Source: Thermoguttaceae bacterium | Lineage (GTDB): Bacteria > Planctomycetota > Planctomycetia > Pirellulales > Thermoguttaceae | Direction of reading: 5' to 3' | Assembly: GCA_024653385.1 (NCBI GenBank) | Contig: JANLFZ010000299.1 | Coordinates: 563-7,631, forward strand | DNA: 7,069 nt | Shown: one piece after another, positions 1-4,936 of the stretch | Numbering within the stretch: position 1 is the stretch's first letter | How the letters are laid out: each line of letters begins with the position of its first letter | Position numbers and translations under genes: made by a program | The notes under the pieces: generated by a model | Database searches by the model: none | What the model was told of the DNA's origin: nothing | The model's input: only the letters and a program-made list of their open reading frames with translations

Positions 1-280
1 CGCAGAACTGCACGCGGCGGGCCGCTGCCCGGCGCAACAGCGCGGCCGAAGCCGAGAGCACGCCAAGCAGCACGAGCACCATCGCCGCCTGGGCCCAGCC
101 ATTGCCGACCAAGGCCAACCACCCGCCGCGATTCCACGCCTGTCGCGGTTCGGCAAAGTCCGCCGTGGCTGCCACGGCGCCGAGCGTCGAGCCGGCCAGC
201 AAGGCGATCACCAGGTTCACCGGCCAAAGCCGGCCGGCGCTCTCGCCCGACGCGCCGCGCTGGTGCAGTGATTCCCTCAC
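1..280 (-). CDS. Partial multi-pass membrane protein (N-terminal part, runs off left edge)
   Basis: This minus-strand frame stays open from a GTG at 280-278 to the left edge, giving about 93 residues. It reads like a membrane protein. A polar N-terminus (about 20 residues, VRESLHQRGASGESAGR) precedes a hydrophobic helix, LWPVNLVIALLAGSTLGAV. A short polar loop (FAEPRQAWNRGG) follows, then a second hydrophobic stretch (GWLALVGNGWAQAAMVLVLL...) and an arginine-rich turn (LLRRAAARRVQFC). Two transmembrane segments with a positively charged loop are therefore visible. GTG is the only standard start codon after the in-frame TGA TGA at about 383-388, and GGAG lies 9 nt upstream of it. The start is uncertain, because an ATG with a better ribosome binding site lies at 395 in another frame. 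The overlapping frames are arginine/glycine-rich shadows. Function is not recognised; planctomycetes have many uncharacterised multi-pass proteins of this look. It is divergent from the cytochrome gene. Confidence 0.5.
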   Translation of the reverse strand, partial: MRESLHQRGASGESAGRLWPVNLVIALLAGSTLGAVAATADFAEPRQAWNRGGWLALVGNGWAQAAMVLVLLGVLSASAALLRRAAARRVQFC

Positions 281-331
281 GCTCGTTCGCTCCGCAAAAC
301 CGCATGCCGCCGCGTGCCCAACGGCGGGCGA

Positions 332-346
332 GGTTGGGCCCCAACC
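332..346. repeat. Perfect GC-rich hairpin in the divergent intergenic gap
   Basis: GGTTGG (332-337), loop GCC, CCAACC (341-346) form a perfect 6-bp stem. It lies upstream of both divergent genes in the otherwise non-coding gap. There is no U-run on either side, so it is not a classical intrinsic terminator. It may simply be part of a repeat-like GC-rich stretch at about 270-360. Confidence 0.35.
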
Positions 347-468
347 GGGACTCGGCCGCCGGCGACGCGAGGTAAACGGTTGGCCTCATCACCATTCTAT
401 CTCCATGGTCCAATAGATGCGCCGCTCGTGCAAGAGGGCGCACACCGCGGCCCGGACGCCCGAAAAGT

Positions 469-499
469 AACCGTTCACGCGACAGTCCCGTGAACTGTT
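469..499. promoter_or_regulatory. Imperfect inverted repeat, candidate operator
   Basis: Two 11-base arms, AACCGTTCACG (469-479) and CGTGAACTGTT (489-499), are complementary at 10 of 11 positions. The mismatch is C472 against T496. They are separated by 9 bases. The inner 7 bp (GTTCACG/CGTGAAC) are perfect. The repeat ends about 24 bases upstream of the candidate -35 box of the cytochrome gene. This could be a site for a dimeric regulator or a stem-loop. No regulator gene is visible in the window, so the role is inference. Confidence 0.35.
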
Positions 500-522
500 G
501 CCTCACCGGCCCAAGAACGGCG

Positions 523-551
523 TTGGCGCGGCGAACCGGGAGATTTAGGAT
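523..551 (+). promoter_or_regulatory. Candidate sigma70-like promoter of the cytochrome gene
   Basis: TTGGCG (523-528) and TAGGAT (546-551) are separated by 17 bases, each matching 4 of 6 consensus positions. Transcription would start near 558, leaving a leader of about 20 nt that includes the AGGGGAG ribosome binding site. Only the spacing and box similarity support this call. Confidence 0.3.
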
Positions 552-565
552 AAGCGACGATTTGC

Positions 566-572
566 AGGGGAG
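566..572 (+). promoter_or_regulatory. Ribosome binding site of the cytochrome gene
   Basis: AGGGGAG lies 5 nt before the ATG at 578. An in-frame TAA at 551-553 and the lack of any other start codon in between fix this ATG as the start. Confidence 0.6.
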
Positions 573-577
573 ATCCC

Positions 578-2986
578 ATGTTCCAAGCTGCTTTGGCGAT
601 CCTCTGGGGACCGTTAGCCGTTGGCGCCTTGCCCGAGGCCGTGGGCGTCGAAAAGATCGTGTTCGCCGCGCGCGAGCCGGGCGCTGGCAGCCACTGGTAC
701 GAGAACTTCGGTTACTACGCGCAAGACGCCGGCGCAAAGGCATTCCGAGCCAGGGGCCGGCTTTGCCGGTTGGACCTGCGCACGGGCGAGATGACGGTAC
801 TGTTGGACGATCCGGCCGGCTCGGTGCGCGATCCGCAGGTCCATTACGACGGCCAGCGCATTCTGTTTTCCTACCGCCCGGGCGGAACCGACTTCTTCCA
901 CCTCTACGAGATCCAAGCCGACGGGCGAGGTTTGCGCCAATTGACCTTTGGGCCTTACGACGATATCGAGCCGACGTGGCTTCCCGACGGCCGGATCATG
1001 TTCTGCTCGAGCCGCTGCAAACGTTGGGTCAATTGCTGGTTCACGCAGGTCGCCGTGCTGTACACGTGCGACGCTTGGGGGCAAGACATCCGCCCGATCT
1101 CGGCGAACATCGAGCACGACAACACCCCCTGGCCCATGCCCGACGGCCGGGTGATCTACACGCGGTGGGAATACGTCGACCGCAGCCGGGTCTCGTTCCA
1201 CCATCTGTGGACGGCCAATCCCGACGGCACCAACCAGATGGTCTACTTCGGCAACCTTCACCCGGGGACGGTGATGATCGACGCCAAGCCGGTTCCCGAA
1301 AGCGACCAGGTCGTGGCGATTTTCTCGCCGGGGCACGGCAAGAAGGAGCACGCCGGCGCGGTGACGCTCGTCACGCCCAAGGCCGGGCCCGACCAGCAGG
1401 CTTCGGCGCGGCAGATCAGCCGGGGCGACGACTACCGCGACCCGTACCCGCTGTCGGCCGATTGGTTCCTGGTGGCCCAGGGTTCGCGCATTCTGCTGAT
1501 GAATCGGGAGGGCGAAACGCGCGCGCTGTACCGATTGCCGGCCGATCTGGCCAAGGCCGGGGTCGAATGCCACGAACCGCGGCCGCTCGCCGCGCGGCCG
1601 CGCGAGCCGGTCATCCCGCCGCGCATTGCGCCGACGCAGGCGACGGGCCGGTTGATCCTCAGCGACGTGCATCTCGGCCGGCGCATGGAAGGGGTGCGCC
1701 GGGGCGAAATCAAGAAGCTGCTCGTGCTCGAGACGCTCCCCAAGCCGTTCAACGAAAGCGGCAAGATGCCGCCCATGAGCTTCGGCGGCACGTACACCCT
1801 CGAGCGGGTGCTGGGCACCGTGCCCGTCGAGCCCGACGGCTCGGCCTACATGGAACTGCCCGCCCTGCGCAGCCTGTTCTTCGTGGCCCTCGACGAGCAT
1901 AACAACTCGGTCAAGCGCATGATGAGCTTTCTGACGGTGATGCCGGGCGAGACCACCAGTTGCGTGGGTTGCCACGAACAGCGGACCCATTCGCCGCGCA
2001 GCGCCGACCGCGCGGTGCTGGCGGCCCTGCGGCGCGGGCCGAGTCCGATCGAGCCCATCGAGGGCGTGCCCGACGTGCTCGACTTCGTGCGCGACGTGCA
2101 GCCGATCCTCGACCGGCACTGCGTGCGGTGCCACGACCCGGCGCGGCGTGACGGCCGGGTGGTCTTGGCCGGCGACCGCGGGCCGATCTACTCGCACAGC
2201 TACTACACGCTGACGGCCCTGGGCTACGTCTCCGACGGGCGCGACCGGCTGGTAACGAACTTGCCGCCCCGCGCTATCGGCACCTCGGCCAGCCCGCTGA
2301 TGACGTTGCTCGACGGCCGCCACTACGACGCCCGGCTCTCGGCCCGCGAGCAGGACATCGTGCGCTACTGGATCGAATCGGGTGCGGCATACCCCGGAAC
2401 CTACGCGGCGCTAGGGACGGGCATGATCGGCGGATATCCCAAGAGCCAGCTCGACACCTCGGACCGCTCGTGGCCGAGTTCCGTGGCCGCGGCCGAGGCA
2501 ATCGGCCGCCGCTGCCTGGGGTGCCACGACAAGTCGATGCCCGTGCCGCGGTTCCTTTCCGACGACCTGGGCCTGGTGCTTGCCAACCCCGACCCCAACG
2601 ACGTGCGCATCCGCTGGTCGCGCCACCTGATGTTCAACCTCACGCGCCCCGAGCAATCGTTGATTCTCTTGGCGCCCTTGGCGGCGCAACATGGCGGCTA
2701 CGGCCTGTGCCGCCCCAAGGACCGCGGGCGTGTCCCGGCGCCGGTGTTCGCCGACACGCGCGACCCCGATTATCAGGCGATCCTCGCGCTATGTCGGGAG
2801 GGCAAGGCGCACCTCGATCGGATCAAGCGGTTCGACATGCCGGGTTTCCGGCCCGACCCGATGTACGTGCGCGAGATGAAGCGTTTCGGCATTCTGCCGC
2901 GAGACTACCGCCCGGACCAGCCGATCGACGTGTACGCCACCGACCAGGCGTATTGGCGGTCGCTCTGGTGGGCGCCGTCGAATTGA
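578..2986 (+). CDS. HZS-alpha-like beta-propeller protein with three CXXCH haem motifs
   Basis: This 802-residue protein is probably a periplasmic or envelope electron-transfer or redox protein. Residues about 25-330 carry TolB/PD40-type propeller repeats, for example RDPQVHYDGQRILFSYR (84-100), EPTWLPDGRIMF (131-142) and PWPMPDGRVIYTRWE (184-198). Residues about 355-461 match the hydrazine synthase alpha middle domain pattern (rGxIKxLxVLE..., LGTVPVEPDGSAYMELPA, FFVALDEHNNSVKRMMS). CVGCHE at 462-467 follows directly. A cytochrome c-like part holds CVRCH (515-519, after DVQPILDRH), and a third motif CLGCH is at 646-650. Anammox HZS alpha is of similar length (about 800 residues), but no HZS beta or gamma gene is nearby, so I do not call it hydrazine synthase. 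Residues 2-19 are hydrophobic and may act as a signal peptide, though the basic n-region is missing. The substrate and redox partner are unknown. It appears monocistronic, converging on the ATPase operon. Confidence 0.85.
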   Translation: MFQAALAILWGPLAVGALPEAVGVEKIVFAAREPGAGSHWYENFGYYAQDAGAKAFRARGRLCRLDLRTGEMTVLLDDPAGSVRDPQVHYDGQRILFSYRPGGTDFFHLYEIQADGRGLRQLTFGPYDDIEPTWLPDGRIMFCSSRCKRWVNCWFTQVAVLYTCDAWGQDIRPISANIEHDNTPWPMPDGRVIYTRWEYVDRSRVSFHHLWTANPDGTNQMVYFGNLHPGTVMIDAKPVPESDQVVAIFSPGHGKKEHAGAVTLVTPKAGPDQQASARQISRGDDYRDPYPLSADWFLVAQGSRILLMNREGETRALYRLPADLAKAGVECHEPRPLAARPREPVIPPRIAPTQATGRLILSDVHLGRRMEGVRRGEIKKLLVLETLPKPFNESGKMPPMSFGGTYTLERVLGTVPVEPDGSAYMELPALRSLFFVALDEHNNSVKRMMSFLTVMPGETTSCVGCHEQRTHSPRSADRAVLAALRRGPSPIEPIEGVPDVLDFVRDVQPILDRHCVRCHDPARRDGRVVLAGDRGPIYSHSYYTLTALGYVSDGRDRLVTNLPPRAIGTSASPLMTLLDGRHYDARLSAREQDIVRYWIESGAAYPGTYAALGTGMIGGYPKSQLDTSDRSWPSSVAAAEAIGRRCLGCHDKSMPVPRFLSDDLGLVLANPDPNDVRIRWSRHLMFNLTRPEQSLILLAPLAAQHGGYGLCRPKDRGRVPAPVFADTRDPDYQAILALCREGKAHLDRIKRFDMPGFRPDPMYVREMKRFGILPRDYRPDQPIDVYATDQAYWRSLWWAPSN

Positions 2987-3086
2987 GTCGCACCCGCCGT
3001 GACCCTCCGGGCGGTCAGCCCCCGAAACCTTGCGGCGTACCGGGCCGGGCCCCACGACGGCCGGCGGATACGGCGATTGCGGCACC
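2987..3086. other. Convergent intergenic gap
   Basis: This 100-base, very GC-rich spacer separates the 3' ends of two convergent genes. Weak stems are present (TGACC/GGTCA around 3000-3017 and GCCGG/CCGGC around 3042-3064). I found no T-rich tract on either strand, so no classical intrinsic terminator can be named. Confidence 0.4.
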
Positions 3087-3096
3087 TCACGGTGCC
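3081..3096. terminator. Compact hairpin overlapping the 3' end of the DUF3226 gene
   Basis: GGCACC (3081-3086), loop TCAC, GGTGCC (3091-3096) form a perfect 6-bp stem with a tetraloop. The loop contains the TGA stop of the minus-strand gene (3089-3087). It may help end transcription between the convergent genes, but no U-run follows on either strand, so the terminator role is tentative. Confidence 0.3.
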
Positions 3097-3740
3097 CCGG
3101 AGGCTTGGGCGAGCAAACGCACGAAGTCCTTCATGACCCGCAACGAAGGGTGCGTGAAGTCCCACATTCCCCCTGCCATGCTTTCACTCAGAGTCCACGC
3201 AGGGTTGTCGCTCGCAGCAATAAGGCTGTGTACTTTAACCTTCGCCTTCCAGTTCTCATTCCTTGTGCTGGCCCCAACGCAGTCGAGGTATTGCTCGGCG
3301 CACCGCAGCGGCAGCTGGGGCTGCCTCGCCTCGATCACCGCATGTTCCAGGCACCCCGACGGACGGTTGTGGGGGATCAGGAGAATGCCGGTCGCGGGCC
3401 GGCTTGTCGTGATTTCCATCGGCCGGGCTGGAGCGGCCAGGCCGACGTACGTGAGGGCTTGGACAGCACTACGAAAAGCGTTTTGAGCGTCGTCCTCCGC
3501 GTCTTGGATCACTCCAATCGCCCGGATCGTCTCGCGGTAGCCGTGGAGCGTGGCGAACAACTCCAACCATCGGCCGAGATTGCCGCTGCCGGATGCCTTG
3601 AAATCCCACAACTGCACGTCCTGGAGATCGGGATCCTCCTTGATCTGACGCAACAGCGTATAAAGATAGTCACGGCCTTCAACGGCAACAGCCACCGGCC
3701 TGACGATCCTCGTCTCTTCGAGCCCCGTGCCCCGCTTCAT
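3087..3740 (-). CDS. DUF3226-like (TOPRIM-related) protein, partner of an ABC-type ATPase
   Basis: This 217-residue protein resembles the DUF3226 family, which is related to TOPRIM nucleases and DUF4435. A TOPRIM-style acidic layout is visible. A hydrophobic strand ends in VAVEGRD (18-24, with E21). IGVIQDAEDDA (75-85, with D80, E82, D83) fits the metal-binding D-x-D/E strand. ILLIPHNRPSGCLEHAVIE (119-137, with E132) fits the G-x-LE motif. The C-terminal part holds KAKVKVHSLIA (165-175) and GGMWDFTHPSLRVMKDFVRLL (190-210), as seen near the end of this family. Its ATG overlaps the ATPase stop as ATGA (3740-3737), so translation is probably coupled and the proteins act together. In PARIS, an ATPase (AriA) holds a DUF4435 TOPRIM nuclease (AriB) until phage triggers it. 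A similar nuclease-effector role here is inference. The product looks intact, with no frameshift. Confidence 0.75.
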   Translation of the reverse strand: MKRGTGLEETRIVRPVAVAVEGRDYLYTLLRQIKEDPDLQDVQLWDFKASGSGNLGRWLELFATLHGYRETIRAIGVIQDAEDDAQNAFRSAVQALTYVGLAAPARPMEITTSRPATGILLIPHNRPSGCLEHAVIEARQPQLPLRCAEQYLDCVGASTRNENWKAKVKVHSLIAASDNPAWTLSESMAGGMWDFTHPSLRVMKDFVRLLAQASGAP

Positions 3741-4132
3741 CGCACGTCCATCCCCATCGCGTGCGCGTCTTCGAGCATCTTGTAGTCATACCTCTGACAG
3801 GATGCCACTCCGTCGCGGTCGCGGCTGATTCGATACACGCGTAGCGCGTCGGGTTCTTCGGCGAAGGCCGGAAGCGTTTCTTGCAGCATCTCCTCGTTGT
3901 GCGTGCTGCAAAAGACCTGAATTCCGTACTCGTGGGAAAGCTCCAGAAGCGATTCCCAAAGGCCGCTCATGACGTTGCGGTGCAAGCCCGAGTCGATCTC
4001 ATCGACCAAAAGAAGCCTGCCTTTCGGCCCCGAGACGATCCCGGTGGCGATCAGGCTGACACGACAAAAGCCGTCGCCCAGCACGTTGATGGGCACGAGC
4101 GAGGTCCGCCAGGACGGTTGGCTGTTTTCCAC
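3737..4132 (-). CDS. C-terminal part of the ABC ATPase (signature, Walker B, H-loop half)
   Basis: This 131-residue open stretch follows a GTG at 4132, but that codon is probably not a real start, since ATPase sequence is expected to enter from the upstream frame. Motifs in order: LVPINVLGDGFCR (residues 12-24), matching the LGDGxxR form of the ABC signature; GRLLLVDEIDSGLH, which is Walker B with the catalytic Glu and the D-loop; and QVFCSTHNEEM, the switch-histidine region. It ends ...GMDVR with a TGA that overlaps the ATG of the DUF3226 gene. Without the upstream Walker A half it cannot act as an ATPase by itself. Confidence 0.6.
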   Translation of the reverse strand: MENSQPSWRTSLVPINVLGDGFCRVSLIATGIVSGPKGRLLLVDEIDSGLHRNVMSGLWESLLELSHEYGIQVFCSTHNEEMLQETLPAFAEEPDALRVYRISRDRDGVASCQRYDYKMLEDAHAMGMDVR

Positions 4133-4829
4133 GCACTCCAGGAACCAAACGTCGCACTCGAGGCTCGACTTTTCTCAGGGCACCGACGAACGACCCTTCT
4201 GCGTTCTTTGCGTACAGCTCCGTCAGTGCAGCAGCGGTCTCGCCAAGACTTGTTGCTCGCCTCGCATGAACGAAGAAGCAGCCTGGGACAGGGCCTCGCG
4301 GGGGCTGCTTGCCCGTGGTTCTAGCGGTCTGCTGGTACCCGGTTGCGACAAGCTCCAAAACCGCCTCGACTTCCTCTCCCGAACTCGGCCGGTACACGCT
4401 CTTCAGGCCGCGCACGCTCTCCTCGAATCCGGCGCTTAGTGAGCCGGGGTCACCTGGTGTCGTTGTCGTTGTTCCTTGAACCGGCGCCGATTCATCCGTC
4501 CCACCGCGGCCCGGTAAGACGCTGATGGTGACCGACGCTGTTTCCTGCTCGGTCTCCATTTCCAGCGAAACGTTTCGATGCCAGTCCATCCCGCTGAATA
4601 GGGTTAGAAGAGTGTGCCACGTTTGGGAACCGAGCGGCGGCATGTCGCGCCATTGATTGATCTTGTCCACCAGGTGCAGCGCCGCAGGCTGGGAGGCCAG
4701 ACAGAGTGCCTCCAACACGCTGGTCTTGCCACCGCCGTTGGGTCCGACCAACACGTTCACCCGTCGAAAGTCCTCGATGACAAGGCCGTGAGCGCCGCGG
4801 AACCCGTCTATGGCGATCTTCTTGAACAT
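3999..4829 (-). CDS. N-terminal part of the ABC ATPase (Walker A half)
   Basis: The chosen start is ATG 4829 (MFKKIAIDGFRGAHG...). AGAGGGG lies about 8 nt upstream, and the FxxIxIxGFRG beginning is typical for OLD/AAA15/RecF-like ATPases. An in-frame start at 4904 would add 25 residues of unconvincing sequence. Walker A is GPNGGGKTS at residues 29-37, followed by VLEALCLAS. The middle (about 60-150) is family-variable and includes a Thr/Gly/Pro-rich stretch (TTTTTPGDPGS). RRATSLGETAAALTELYAKNAEGSFVGALRKVEPRV is the usual lead-in to the signature motif. After about residue 243 the frame turns into arginine-rich nonsense (ARAHQRAGRRLL...) and stops at 3999, while the ATPase homology continues in another frame. 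Alone it would lack Walker B and could not hydrolyse ATP. Confidence 0.65.
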   Translation of the reverse strand: MFKKIAIDGFRGAHGLVIEDFRRVNVLVGPNGGGKTSVLEALCLASQPAALHLVDKINQWRDMPPLGSQTWHTLLTLFSGMDWHRNVSLEMETEQETASVTISVLPGRGGTDESAPVQGTTTTTPGDPGSLSAGFEESVRGLKSVYRPSSGEEVEAVLELVATGYQQTARTTGKQPPRGPVPGCFFVHARRATSLGETAAALTELYAKNAEGSFVGALRKVEPRVRRLVPGVRGKQPTVLADLARAHQRAGRRLLSCQPDRHRDRLGAERQASFGR

Positions 4830-4837
4830 GGTCTCTT

Positions 4838-4843
4838 CCCCTC
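4838..4843 (-). promoter_or_regulatory. Ribosome binding site of the ATPase gene
   Basis: GAGGGG on the minus strand lies 8 nt before the ATG at 4829. It decides in favour of this start over the in-frame start at 4904. Confidence 0.5.
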
Positions 4844-4849
4844 TGCGAA

Positions 4850-4877
4850 ATGGTAACGCGTCCGGTTCAAGCGTCAA
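4850..4877 (-). promoter_or_regulatory. Candidate promoter of the ATPase-DUF3226 operon
   Basis: On the minus strand, TTGACG (4877-4872, 5 of 6 consensus bases) is followed after 16 bases by TACCAT (4855-4850, 4 of 6). Transcription would begin near 4843, giving a very short leader that only just keeps the ribosome binding site. That tight spacing is a weakness of the call. Confidence 0.3.
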
Positions 4878-4910
4878 TCCGAGAGTACATCTGACATCCG
4901 ACAACCGCGC

Positions 4911-4936
4911 GAAGCGCGCATGCCATGCGCGGCTTC
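4911..4936 (-). terminator. Strong bulged hairpin at the end of the TIM-barrel gene
   Basis: Positions 4911-4921 pair with 4925-4936 as an 11-bp stem with one bulged base (G4931) and a 3-base loop. The inner CGCGCAT/ATGCGCG can instead form a perfect 7-bp stem. The structure overlaps the TGA stop (4937-4935) of the minus-strand gene and lies upstream of the ATPase operon. A terminator or mRNA 3'-end stabiliser is likely by position, but no U-run follows. Confidence 0.4.

Larger units (their letters stand above)
281..577. other. Non-coding gap between divergent genes
   Basis: I see no convincing gene in this 297-base gap. Short open frames crossing it on the plus strand are arginine/proline/alanine-rich and have no recognisable domain. 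It contains the hairpin at 332-346, the inverted repeat at 469-499 and the candidate promoter and ribosome binding site serving the plus-strand cytochrome gene. The segment at about 270-300 carries a direct repeat of GAGCG (GAGCG-AAC-GAGCG on the minus strand). Confidence 0.5.
3737..4829 (-). pseudogene. Frameshifted OLD/AAA15-type ABC ATPase (whole locus)
   Basis: One ATPase gene is split over two frames. Frame 1 starts at ATG 4829 and carries Walker A. A different frame, from about 4099 to the stop at 3737, carries the signature motif, Walker B and H-loop. Restoring the protein needs a +1 shift (skip one base, or the trace of a net two-base loss) near 4100. There, frame-1 PTVLADL (ending about 4101) would join LVPINVLGDGF in the other frame. 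A stop in the second frame at 4177-4175 limits the junction to about 4175-4097. The combined length, about 363 residues, is normal for AAA15 proteins. Coding quality stays good on both sides, so the break is recent, a sequencing error or a recoding site. It is first in an operon with the DUF3226 gene. Confidence 0.7.

Noticed and set aside
102..416. 104-residue plus-strand open frame at the left edge
   Set aside because: No domain and low-complexity look; the minus strand in 1-280 encodes plausible transmembrane helices.
490..1902. 470-residue plus-strand open frame
   Set aside because: Arg-rich out-of-frame reading of the cytochrome gene.
614..2323. 569-residue minus-strand open frame antisense to the cytochrome gene
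   Set aside because: His/Arg/Val-rich composition and no motifs; the opposite strand carries clear propeller and CXXCH motifs.
578..2986. Genuine anammox hydrazine synthase alpha subunit
   Set aside because: No beta/gamma subunit genes nearby, an extra CXXCH, and the expected Tyr ligand position is Thr; many non-anammox planctomycetes carry such homologues.
2470..3486. 338-residue plus-strand open frame across the convergent gap
   Set aside because: Shadow of the cytochrome 3' end running antisense through the DUF3226 gene; no coding character.
3030..3785. 251-residue plus-strand open frame
   Set aside because: Antisense to the DUF3226 gene, which has family motifs and a coupled start.
4097..4177. 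Programmed ribosomal frameshift signal in the ATPase
   Set aside because: I found no clear slippery heptamer with a downstream structure; only a run of four A. Kept as a possibility under the frameshift finding but not annotated as a feature.
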